A stretch of DNA of 64,000 bases from Ferruginibacter sp. (lineage in GTDB: Bacteria > Bacteroidota > Bacteroidia > Chitinophagales > Chitinophagaceae). The stretch covers positions 1-64,000 of the forward strand of contig JAOQAK010000091.1 of NCBI GenBank assembly GCA_025963635.1. The letters run 5' to 3'. Position numbers and translations under genes: made by a program. Under the pieces are notes generated by a model. It had not been told where the DNA came from, searched no databases, and saw only the letters and a list, made by a program, of their open reading frames with translations. Below are positions 18,288 to 27,022 of this stretch, piece after piece. Positions within the stretch are counted from its first letter, which is position 1. Each line of letters begins with the position of its first letter.

Positions 18288-19196
18288 TTATTTGAAATTT
18301 TCAAAAACAAATTCCTTGTTTAAAATCATGCCGGCCGTTGTACCTGTTGCCACAGCGTTTGCAACCGTACGCATGCGATTTGTACTATCGCCACAGGCAA
18401 AAATTCCGGGTACATTGGTCTTTTGCAAATGGTCTACCACGATATAGCCTTCTTCATCCAGTTCACATCCAAAAGTTGTTGGCAGGTTGCAATTCTGTTG
18501 AAAATCAGTTCGGGTATAAATTGCACTGATGGGCATGGTTGTATCATCTTTAAAAAGAATACTTTTAAGATACCCCCGGTTATGCTCCAGCTTTTGAATG
18601 GGTGCTTCTATTATGCTTATATCGTGTCTTTCAAGCATAGCGGTTTGTTCAGAGGTCAGAGTAGGTTTTCCATTGGTAAACAGCGTGAGGTCTTTTGTCC
18701 AATTTGAAATAAGCACTGAGAACTCAAACCCGTAATCGCCATTACCTAAAATGCCGGTTTTTTGATCCCTCACTTCATATCCATGACAATACGGACAATG
18801 AAGAACCGATATCCCCCAACATGCTGAAAACCCCTCAATACCAGGCTGCATATCACTGATACCAGTAGCAAAAATTAACTTGCCGGCATGAAATGTTTCA
18901 CCTGACATCACCTCGATATTAAAACCATTTTTTGTTTTGGCTCCCACGGTTGCCCGGCCGTTGAAAAACATCACCGTACCATACGCTTCCACTTGTCGCT
19001 TTGCGAGTGTTGCTATTTCTTTGGGTGTTTTTCCATCCTGGGTAAGGAAATTATGCGAATGGGGCGTTTGTTGATTACAGGGCTCCCCGTCATCAATAAT
19101 TAATACTTGTCTTAATGCCCTACCCAGGGCCATAGCTGCAGCCAGCCCGGCATAACTCCCTCCAATAATTATTACATCACAATTTTTATTGTCCAT
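18288..19196 (-). CDS. NAD(P)/FAD-dependent oxidoreductase, thioredoxin-reductase-like
   Basis: With the start at 19196 (MDNKNCDVIIIGGSYAGLAAA) the protein has 302 residues, the usual size of the thioredoxin-reductase-like group. It has the FAD-binding GGSYAG (12-17), the redox CPYC motif (Cys134, Cys137), NAD(P)-binding GNGDYGFEF, and the C-terminal FAD motif GIFACGDSTNRM. It should transfer electrons from NAD(P)H through FAD to a disulphide or small substrate; the partner cannot be told. No thioredoxin gene is adjacent. The upstream frame to 19256 has no support as coding. Confidence 0.92.
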   Translation of the reverse strand: MDNKNCDVIIIGGSYAGLAAAMALGRALRQVLIIDDGEPCNQQTPHSHNFLTQDGKTPKEIATLAKRQVEAYGTVMFFNGRATVGAKTKNGFNIEVMSGETFHAGKLIFATGISDMQPGIEGFSACWGISVLHCPYCHGYEVRDQKTGILGNGDYGFEFSVLISNWTKDLTLFTNGKPTLTSEQTAMLERHDISIIEAPIQKLEHNRGYLKSILFKDDTTMPISAIYTRTDFQQNCNLPTTFGCELDEEGYIVVDHLQKTNVPGIFACGDSTNRMRTVANAVATGTTAGMILNKEFVFENFK

Positions 19197-19306
19197 GATA
19201 TTTATGGTTTTAAAATTAAATTCAGACAGGCCAATGCAATCACGATTTTTTAACAAGCGTGCGTCTTACCAAAGGAGCTGAACGGTTCTTGCTGACTTCA
19301 TCTTGC

Positions 19307-19531
19307 CTACTTATTTTCTTTCTTAAATGTAATTAAACGGATGACAAAATCCACTAAAGGCACACCAATAAACATTATCCACGGCACCAATGCGATGGTC
19401 AAAAATAAAGTTCTTTGATACAATGGCAAAACGGCCAATGGCTTGCCAAACAGGTACAGAAATAGTGTGATAGAAGGATAAATAACTACCCAAATTTTTA
19501 TAGAGGCAATTAACCTGGCTTTTGTATTCAT
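19307..19531 (-). CDS. small two-TM membrane protein
   Basis: A 74-residue protein with two long hydrophobic helices (about residues 13-30 and 40-66) separated by KPLAVLPLYQR, and a charged C-terminus KKENK. It begins MNTKARLIASIKIW and looks like a genuine small membrane protein of the Bacteroidota; function unknown. It lies upstream of the flavoprotein gene on the same strand. Confidence 0.65.
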   Translation of the reverse strand: MNTKARLIASIKIWVVIYPSITLFLYLFGKPLAVLPLYQRTLFLTIALVPWIMFIGVPLVDFVIRLITFKKENK

Positions 19532-19762
19532 GCGTTTGAAATTACTTTTTTTAGATGCACTTTGTGTTATGCAAAAGTAATTTTAAGGCTGGAATGCAGG
19601 ATAGGACAGAAATGTAGTTGTATAGGATTTATTTGAAATAATTTTAAAAAAGACCGGTCTAGCGCCGACGTGTTGCCAGAAAAACGGTAACAGGAAACAT
19701 CTTCATAGCTTAAATGAACTGCTAATTGATTTACCTGGTTGGATGCTGCAGGCAGAAACTTA

Positions 19763-20513
19763 TTATTTCAAATATTGATTTAACGCGAGATGCTTTAATA
19801 ATCTTATGCCTTCTGCTACGGATGTTGCGTTTATCCTTGCGCCGTCTGTATTGGTATGGGTATGATCACCGGGGAAATATTTCTTTACTTCATCAGGTCC
19901 TAATGCATCGTATTTATCAGCAGTAATACCATTCAGGTTTATAAAAAATACACCTTCGCTTTCTGCAACTTCTTTCGCCCACCTGCCATAATCATTATCG
20001 GCACGTTTTACTTTACCGGCTACAAATTCATTACGGGAATCATGGAACAAATAACGGGGGTGGCTCCTTTCGCCTTAACATCCTGTACAAATTTTTTCAA
20101 ATACCACCCATAGGTATGCACAGTCTCAACACTGCTATCTTTCCAAATCAAATCGACGGTTTCATCGCCCGTTCCTTTCAAAACACCACGATAGCCTGCT
20201 TTTGTGGTATTAGGCTTGCTGCCTTTATTGTGACCGAATTGTATGATCACAAAATCCCCTCGGTTAAAGTTGACAATACTTTATCCCATCTTTTTTCTTT
20301 TATAAATGTACGGGGGCTTCTGCCAGCCATTGCCTGGTTACTGATGTTTATTTGCGTTGTATCAAATTGATCACCCAGCATTTCACCCCAACCGCATTGG
20401 GGACGATTGGTATTGCGGACTGTTGAGTCGCCGATGAGATAGAGTGTTGGCTTTTCTTTTTGAAAAATAAAAATTGAAGTCAATAAGATCGATAGACTTA
20501 TAACCAGTTTCAT
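19763..20513 (-). pseudogene. CE12-type rhamnogalacturonan acetylesterase, two frameshifts
   Basis: Three overlapping frames rebuild one SGNH hydrolase. 20513-20247 gives the signal peptide, LYLIGDSTVRN (block I, catalytic Ser) and QAMAGRSPRTF. 20250-20020 gives IIQFGHNKGSK (block III) and TYGWYLKKFV. 20050-19763 gives RNEFVAGKV and GDHTHTNTDGA (catalytic Asp/His block V). Each joint is repaired by adding one base to a short homopolymer, C4 at 20256-20259 and G3 at 20035-20037 on the plus strand. All catalytic blocks are otherwise intact. The enzyme removes acetyl groups from galacturonate in RG-I. It is the last gene of the PUL. It may be a true pseudogene or a pair of homopolymer sequencing errors. 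Confidence 0.8.
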
Positions 20514-20622
20514 GATTAGCGTGTTTTAAAAAAGCTTAATAGTATTCCTACAGATGAACGGAGCGTCGCCAATGAAGTCAAATCGAAGCACTTCTGCCCC
20601 GTCCATAATCATTGCTTCCCCC

Positions 20623-22494
20623 TTATTTTTTCTGTAAGATCACAATATTTTGTTTCGGTGGCTTTTGCATGCCTTCTCCCAAAAAATAATCCATGTAAGG
20701 AGGTTGATTGTACCCCACGTTTTGCCAGGCAATGCTTAACCGATATTGCGGGTTATGCATCAAGGTATAAAAACGGTAATTGGTTGGGATGGTGGTGGAG
20801 AAAATCCGCAGCTCTTTGCTGTCCGCGGTTCTGAATATCACTTCCTCCCTCCAGTCGCCAAAAAGGTCGGCGCTCAACGCAGGTGTTGCTTTGGTGCCGT
20901 TGTTTGATAAACAATTGTACTTACCGGCGTCCAACAAATTTTCGAGCTTCCCGTTTTTATAATCCCATTTATCAATACGTGTTTTGTCAAGTAGCTCCGT
21001 TAGTAAGTCGCCATTCCACCAGATGCGGAAATTAACGCTTCGCGGACTAGCTCCAATCCTTTCGCCATTGGAGGCAATCAAACCTTCGCTTCCACCCCAG
21101 CTTTCATATCCGGGATAACGCGGATCGATATCCGCACTCATGCCACGACCTAGATCCTTATCCTGGTCGCCACTCCATAAAATTTTGCCTGTGGCTGCAT
21201 CATACATGGCAAAGCCGGGACCTTTGGTGCCTTCCTCTATTTCGTGTATGCCAAATACTTCCATTCCCGGGTGGGCCGGATCCATATCTGTAACATGTAC
21301 CGCATCGCCGTGCCGTAGCCCTGTGGAATACAAACCCTTGCCATTATCATCTACACACATGCTTCCATATACAATTTCATCCTTACCATCATTGTCTACA
21401 TCGGCTACAAACAGGTTATGATTGCCCTGCCCCGAAAAAGGATCAGCAGCATCTTTGGAATCAAATACCCAGCGGGAGGTTAACTTTTTATTGCGCCAGT
21501 CCCAGGCTGCCAAAACAGTTCTCCCATAATATCCGCGGCACATCACCACGCTTGGATGAACACCATCGAGGTAAGCCACACATGCAAGAAACCGGTCTAC
21601 CCTGTTACCCGAATTATCATTACCGCCATTACCACCTCTTCCACCCCATGCGCCCATATCACCTCTGGGCGCTATGTAGCTGGTAGTGGCCAGTTCAGCG
21701 CCGGTGAATCCATCAAATATGGTGAAGTACTCGGGCTCGTCCAATACCTTTCCATCTCTTGCTTTATCGCCTTTATTGAAACGGTAATCCTTTGTACTAT
21801 CGCCAATTACTTTGCCTTTTCCATCGATGGTACCATCAGCAGTCTTCATTGCTATTTCCGCTTTGCCATCACCATCCAAATCATACACCATAAACTGTGT
21901 GTAATGAGCGCCTTCCCGTATATTTTTTCCGAGATTGATCTGCCATAAAAAAGTACCATCTAATTTGTAACACTGAAAGATAGCAGGATCTGTTACCCCT
22001 GCCTGTGAATTATCACGTGCCCTACCGGTTTGATGTACAATTAATTCGTATGCGCCATCGCCGTCTACATCACCCACAGATACATCATTGGGTGCGTAAC
22101 CTGCCGGTGTTTGAAGGGCAATGGATAAAAACGGATTTGATCCGGGCTTCAACAAAAAATCCTGGTCACTATTCTTTTCCTTTCCTTTAATGACAGCCTT
22201 TACACTATAGGCGTTGGCTTTTGTTGTATCGGCAGTTTCATCAGTAAAATTGGTGCCCTTCACCAGTGATTGCTGGTTGAGCCGGATGGTTTTACCTTGG
22301 GTTGTGCGGTATAGGTTGAATGCCATATCATCTGCCTCATTGCCCAGCAAGCGCCAGCTAACAAACACTTTCCCATTGCCTGCGTTGGCAGCGTATACTC
22401 CCCGGTTGAGGTATTCCATTTGCCTTTGCGCATAAGAACTGCTAACAGATAGCAATAAAAAAAAGACTGGCGGTAATTTCAAAATAAATTGCAT
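20623..22494 (-). CDS. rhamnogalacturonan lyase, PL11 family
   Basis: This 623-residue secreted enzyme has a signal peptide (SVSSSYA-QRQ) and an N-terminal fibronectin-like part starting MEYLNRGVYAANAGNGKVFVSW. The eight-bladed propeller of PL11 follows, with repeated calcium-binding DVDGDGAYEL, DLDGDGKAEI and DVDNDGKDEI loops, ending in TLMHNPQYRLSIAWQN and GYNQPPYMDYFL, all typical of YesW/YesX-like enzymes. It cleaves the rhamnose-galacturonate backbone of RG-I by beta-elimination, in the periplasm or at the cell surface. The reading frame is intact. It defines the substrate of this PUL together with GH106, GH28 and CE12 genes. Confidence 0.94.
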   Translation of the reverse strand: MQFILKLPPVFFLLLSVSSSYAQRQMEYLNRGVYAANAGNGKVFVSWRLLGNEADDMAFNLYRTTQGKTIRLNQQSLVKGTNFTDETADTTKANAYSVKAVIKGKEKNSDQDFLLKPGSNPFLSIALQTPAGYAPNDVSVGDVDGDGAYELIVHQTGRARDNSQAGVTDPAIFQCYKLDGTFLWQINLGKNIREGAHYTQFMVYDLDGDGKAEIAMKTADGTIDGKGKVIGDSTKDYRFNKGDKARDGKVLDEPEYFTIFDGFTGAELATTSYIAPRGDMGAWGGRGGNGGNDNSGNRVDRFLACVAYLDGVHPSVVMCRGYYGRTVLAAWDWRNKKLTSRWVFDSKDAADPFSGQGNHNLFVADVDNDGKDEIVYGSMCVDDNGKGLYSTGLRHGDAVHVTDMDPAHPGMEVFGIHEIEEGTKGPGFAMYDAATGKILWSGDQDKDLGRGMSADIDPRYPGYESWGGSEGLIASNGERIGASPRSVNFRIWWNGDLLTELLDKTRIDKWDYKNGKLENLLDAGKYNCLSNNGTKATPALSADLFGDWREEVIFRTADSKELRIFSTTIPTNYRFYTLMHNPQYRLSIAWQNVGYNQPPYMDYFLGEGMQKPPKQNIVILQKK

Positions 22495-22739
22495 GCTTGG
22501 TTTTTAACATTGATCGTGATGGCTACCACTTTTAACTCATTTACCGTGGCAACTAAGAAATAAGCTGCGATGGTTAGACCGGCTTTATACCCAAGCCGTT
22601 TTATTAGGCTCATAGATGATGAATTTGTTGTTGTGTTGGGCGATAAATTATTTCGGCGAATAGCAGGTGCGATGCAGGGCTATTTTTTATAAAGCGAACA
22701 TTTTTGTTCAACCTCCTTTATCTCTCCATCCTATTGTAT

Positions 22740-24164
22740 TCAATTGTTTTCCAGTTGCAGGTTTTTAGAATTGGTCGCATTCAATTTTTTTCCATCTGCA
22801 CCGGTAAGGATCACGTTGCTCATAATCCATCTATCTCCATACGAAATATCGCCTGCCGTATTGCCGTTTATTTTCACATTGCTGAAATGAAATCCTTCCA
22901 AATAAGATTCCTTCAAACCGGCGGCATTTACTATTTTCTTTACACCGGAAGCGGTGATATTGCTTATGTAAATATTTTTAAAATGAGGTATGCCATTTGA
23001 TGCAGGCTCCACTTTTGTAAGCATTGACTTCCAGTGCGCCGGCAGGTCTTCATAATGATATCCAGCCGGTAATTTTGAATAACTATAACTGGGGTTCCAG
23101 TTCATGGTAAATTGAAAAGCTGTGCCAACGCTGTCGAGGGTACAGTTTTGAAAATAAATATCTTCCACTGTTCCGCCTCTTGTGGTGGCTGATTTAATAT
23201 GAAAGCCGTTACCGGTACCCTTCCCGATTAAATCCGTTGCAAGCACGTGGCGAATGCCACCGGATGTTTCGCTTCCCAGGGTCAGCAAACCGCCACCCTT
23301 CCGTGCAATACATTTCCGGATCACTATATATTCGGTGGGCCGGTTTACCCGCAGGCCATCCCAATCTCTGCCGGCCTTCAGGCAAAAATCATCATCGTTG
23401 CAATCAATATCACAGTTTTCAATCAGCACCCAGGAGGAAGAATCCACATCAATTCCATCGGTGCTGGGCCCTTTCCCGTCGTCGTTGTTGCGAATGATCA
23501 GCCCATCCGCAGTAATGCGGGTGGAATAGAGTAACTGCACCGTCCAGAAACCTGCATTCTTAATGGTAATTCCTTTTAAGGTGATGTCAGAAGAATTTTG
23601 AACGAGCACGGTTCTAACCCGTTTGGCGTCATAATCAACTATCCAGCGAAGACCTTTTGGTTCATATTCCTTCCGCATTTTCCAGTATTTGTCCCAGCAA
23701 AATTTACCTCTCGCGTTAACGGTGCCTTCTCCTGTTAACGCGGCGTTTTTCACATTGAGCATATTGATCAATGCTGCGGGCCATTTCATTTCAATACCAG
23801 CAATCCTGGTGTCGATTTCAGGATAGTCATCAAAATTTTGCGAGCCCAGAAGCGTAACCCCCTTGTCTATGCGCAACTGAACATTACTTTTTATAAACAA
23901 AGAACCGGAAACATAATTGCCCGGCCGCAGCGTAACAATACCCCCGCCATTTTTTGCGCAAGCATCGATGGCTCTTTGAATGAATTTTGTATTGATAGTA
24001 GTATCGCTAACCGCACCATAATTGTTGGCAATAAATATTTTTTGGGAAGATGGAAAGGCTTTTGCGCCTACCCGTGTTGCCCAATCAAGATTTGGTGTTA
24101 CCTGACCGAATGCTATTTGTACACCCACAAAAACCACTATTGCAATGGATAATAATCGTTTCAT
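22740..24164 (-). CDS. GH28 polygalacturonase / rhamnogalacturonase-type hydrolase
   Basis: The 474-residue secreted protein has a signal peptide ending FVGVQIAFG-Q and a right-handed beta-helix rich in N, G and I. The opening NNYGAVSDTTINTKFIQRAIDACAKN-type motif (RAIDACAKNGGG) is the classic GH28 start. The catalytic aspartates are in STDGIDVDS and CNDDDFCLKAGRD. The usual GHG motif is replaced by LTLGSETSGGIRHV, and the RIK-like element is HIKSA. This pattern is common in the bacterial GH28 subgroup acting on galacturonate- or rhamnose-containing oligomers. It is intact and lies between PL11 and the acetylesterase gene. Confidence 0.92.
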   Translation of the reverse strand: MKRLLSIAIVVFVGVQIAFGQVTPNLDWATRVGAKAFPSSQKIFIANNYGAVSDTTINTKFIQRAIDACAKNGGGIVTLRPGNYVSGSLFIKSNVQLRIDKGVTLLGSQNFDDYPEIDTRIAGIEMKWPAALINMLNVKNAALTGEGTVNARGKFCWDKYWKMRKEYEPKGLRWIVDYDAKRVRTVLVQNSSDITLKGITIKNAGFWTVQLLYSTRITADGLIIRNNDDGKGPSTDGIDVDSSSWVLIENCDIDCNDDDFCLKAGRDWDGLRVNRPTEYIVIRKCIARKGGGLLTLGSETSGGIRHVLATDLIGKGTGNGFHIKSATTRGGTVEDIYFQNCTLDSVGTAFQFTMNWNPSYSYSKLPAGYHYEDLPAHWKSMLTKVEPASNGIPHFKNIYISNITASGVKKIVNAAGLKESYLEGFHFSNVKINGNTAGDISYGDRWIMSNVILTGADGKKLNATNSKNLQLENN

Positions 24165-24227
24165 TTAATATTTTATTAAGTGCTTTTTGATTTAATAGGA
24201 TTGAATATCACTATGTGTGCTCGCATT

Positions 24228-24256
24228 ACCTTCAGCCTTCAACCTTCAACCATCAG
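24228..24256. repeat. heptamer microsatellite (TCAACCT/TCAACCA type)
   Basis: ACCTTCAGCC, then CTTCAACCTTCAACCATC, units of 7 bp, overlapping the stop codon of the SASA gene. The same unit occurs at 58989-59051 and 63431-63489. Confidence 0.7.
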
Positions 24257-25791
24257 TTCTTCCCCTCCGTTACCAGTTTCCAATTGTCCGTTCTAAAAGG
24301 TGATGCCGGTAATCCCGCCTTGTTGAATAAATTGGGTGAAGGCACATTGCTCCAGGCAAAACGAACCGTTGCAGGTTTTGCAACAGCATCACTCCATACA
24401 ATTATTGAATTGCCTTCGATGATTGCCTGTGCAGGCATAAAAACCTGGTCATCTCCTGCAATTGTAAATTCTTTTAGTGAGCCATCTTTTGCCATCAGCC
24501 CATCGGCAAAATCGAATTCAATCCGCATCTTATTATTGATGATTTGGGCAGATTTATACAAGGGCCCCGAAAAAACAATTTATTTTTTTCCATATTCATT
24601 TTTAAGCGCCCATAGGGATAATCGTTCACCCACCAGTTTTTTATTGCGGGGATGAATATTAAGCGAGTCCCCGTTATCGGTAGTTACCGCCATCCCGCTA
24701 TGTGCAACCGTTCTGTAAGTCCACAATTGAGCATCCCGTATCTCTGCGTTCTGGCTACGGTGCGGAGATATCTGCACAAAATAAAATGGCAGCTCCCGGT
24801 TGTTGAAATCCGTTCTCCAACTGTCTATCATTGCAGGAAATAGCCGGCGGTACTGGAATGCCCTGTCAGCGTTGCCTTCTCCCTGGTACCAGATCACTCC
24901 TTTTAAGGTGTAAGGAATGATCGGGGCAATCATTCCGTTGTATAATTTATAGGGAGATTTATTGTGATTGGGGCCAATGGGTGCTGTGGGTGCACCGCCT
25001 TTTCGTTTGGCGGTATCGGCTTTCCATTTACTAAATGCCTGTTTATACTTTTCATTCTCTACAGGATATGCTTCACATTGTTTATTATAACGTTCCAGTA
25101 TTTCGTTAAAATCCTTGTCGTTTTCCAATATGGATTTTTTCGTCCAGGATTCTGCGGGCGTACCACCCCAGGAAGCATTAATGATGCCGATGGGATAGCC
25201 GGTTGCCTTATGAATTTCTTTGGCAAAATAATAAGCAACTGCTGAGAAAGTATCCGCTGTTTGCGGGGAACAAATTTTCCATCTGCCACTAAAATCATTT
25301 TGTGGTTCATCCGCCACTTTATTGGGAACATCGATCATTCGGATAAGCGGAAAATCAGCTTCCTTTATTTCCTGCTGGTAATTGATAACGCCCGTATAGG
25401 AGCTATTGGAGGTTTTGGCCATAAAAAATTCCATATTCGATTGGCCGGAGGCAAGCCATACTTCACCCAACAAAACATTATTGATCACTATCGTATTAGA
25501 TGCACTAAAACTGATAGTATACGGGCCACCAGCACCAGTTGTTTTCAGTTTGACTGACCAGCTACCGAGTTCATTAGCAACAACAGTTGCCGGGTGTTTA
25601 TTCCAACCTGCAGTGATAATGATTTTTTCACCGGCATCGGCCCAGCCCCATAAAACAATGGCAGATTTTTGCTGCAACACCATATTATCACTGATAATAG
25701 CAGGAAGGCGAATAGCGGCAATGGAAGAATAAGAAAGCACTAAACCGGTAATAAAACTAAGTAATGGTTTATACGAAACGCGTTGTGGCAT
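24253..25791 (-). pseudogene. sialate O-acetylesterase (SASA) family esterase with internal stop codon
   Basis: Starting at the ATG at 25791, the frame encodes a signal peptide and a SASA-type acetylesterase: LPAIISDNMVLQ, EVWLASGQSNMEF with the catalytic Ser, WGGTPAESWT, GVIWYQGEGNA, and TTDNGDSLNIHPRNK with the catalytic His. After ALKNEYGKK an in-frame TAA (24580-24582) interrupts it. The same frame continues without shift through IVFSGPLYKS and a complete C-terminal beta-domain to a stop at 24253, so one codon separates a full 512-residue enzyme from a 403-residue product. The stop lies in an A-rich run, consistent with AAA to TAA. All catalytic residues precede the stop, so the short form might retain activity. 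The second stop falls inside a heptamer repeat (24228-24256). Confidence 0.85.
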
Positions 25792-25886
25792 GAGCAAGCA
25801 TTTAAAAGTGAGAAAGGTAGTGCTTCCCGGAAGGGAATCCATCCTGCCGCATCCTGTGTTGAGCAAGGAATAGTCTGCCTGGTGAT

Positions 25887-26822
25887 TTATTGCCCTGCAG
25901 ATATTTTTTCAAATGCTGTATGGCTGATGGTGAACACGGTACCATGACGGATACCATTTGGCATTTCAAGCCGGCCAGATACATCGATCCAGTTTTTTAA
26001 ATCCATTGATTCAATAGCGCCATACTCATGATTGGTATACTTGTCAAAATATACGATCCATTTGTTATTGATTTTTAGCACTGTTGGCCCCTCTGCCCAA
26101 TACTTACCGGTAATGGGCGCAGAGGGATTACTATATCCGCCGGTCAATTTTTTACTCGTGGCAATCCGTATATTTTTCTGCGGCGGCTTTTTGGTTTCAT
26201 CCTTTAAAAACATAATGTATTGCTGGCCATTTTTTTGAATCGTTGCATCAATCACATTAAAGCCTTTATCGTAGAGCAAGGCTGTTTTGCTGTAGGTTTT
26301 AAAATCCTTTGTAGTGGTATAATACATGCGGTGATTGTATTTATCATCGCCGGCAGTATCACCTGCGGAAAACCTCCCGGGAATGGTGCTGGCCCAGTAG
26401 ATCATGTATTCTTTCCTGTTGCTATCATAAAAAATTTCCGGCGCCCAGCAATTGCGTGCAGTGGGTTCATCCTTCATCACCGGCACAAATTGCTGTTCGC
26501 TCCAATGGATCAAATCAGTTGAATGCGCATAACCGATACCGCCATCGTTCCAGCTAACAGTCCACACCATGTGAAATGCTCCATCCGCCCCGCGTACAAT
26601 GCAGGGATCCCGCATCAGCTTATCTTTCGCTACCATAGGCTTTAAAAAGGAGCTGTCATTTTTCAGCGCCGTCCATTTAAAACCGTCAAAGCTATATGCC
26701 AGGTGTAATCCATCCTGGCCGTTGTTTTTAAAATACGAGAACATGTACACGTTGTCGTTGGTTTGCGCCATGCCGGCACTGCAATACAACACTATTATTG
26801 CTAGGAAGAAGTAGTTTTTCAT
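25887..26822 (-). CDS. GH43-like glycoside hydrolase
   Basis: The 311-residue secreted protein has a signal peptide (CSAGMA-QTN) and a five-bladed propeller resembling families GH43 and related clans. It carries YMFSYFKNNGQDGLHLAYS, RDPCIVRGADGAFHMVWT with a candidate catalytic Asp (RDP), YAHSTDLIHWSE, and NCWAPEIFYDSNRKEYMIYWAS with the conserved WAPE Glu; WAEGPTVLKINNKWIVYFDKY supplies another Glu. In this locus an exo-acting arabinosidase or galactosidase on RG-I side chains is likely; the exact specificity is inference. The frame is intact. Confidence 0.88.
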   Translation of the reverse strand: MKNYFFLAIIVLYCSAGMAQTNDNVYMFSYFKNNGQDGLHLAYSFDGFKWTALKNDSSFLKPMVAKDKLMRDPCIVRGADGAFHMVWTVSWNDGGIGYAHSTDLIHWSEQQFVPVMKDEPTARNCWAPEIFYDSNRKEYMIYWASTIPGRFSAGDTAGDDKYNHRMYYTTTKDFKTYSKTALLYDKGFNVIDATIQKNGQQYIMFLKDETKKPPQKNIRIATSKKLTGGYSNPSAPITGKYWAEGPTVLKINNKWIVYFDKYTNHEYGAIESMDLKNWIDVSGRLEMPNGIRHGTVFTISHTAFEKISAGQ

Positions 26823-27022
26823 TTTTGGCTAATCGTTTAAGACTTAATTAAAATTCTACTGTTGAAAGTATTTTCGTCATTATAATATTTTAGATGATGT
26901 ACCCGGCATTGATTATCAATTTAGCATCGTTGCGTCGCACTCTTGTACAGTTGGTTGTTATGGCATCCGTTCAATCTCCATTCTATCTTCGTCTCCTGGT
27001 AATCGTGATCAAGGCCCCATGC

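Noticed and set aside
23237..23534. Three overlapping plus-strand frames of about 90 codons
   Set aside because: They lie in the GH28 gene in all three frames of the opposite strand, which results from its base composition.
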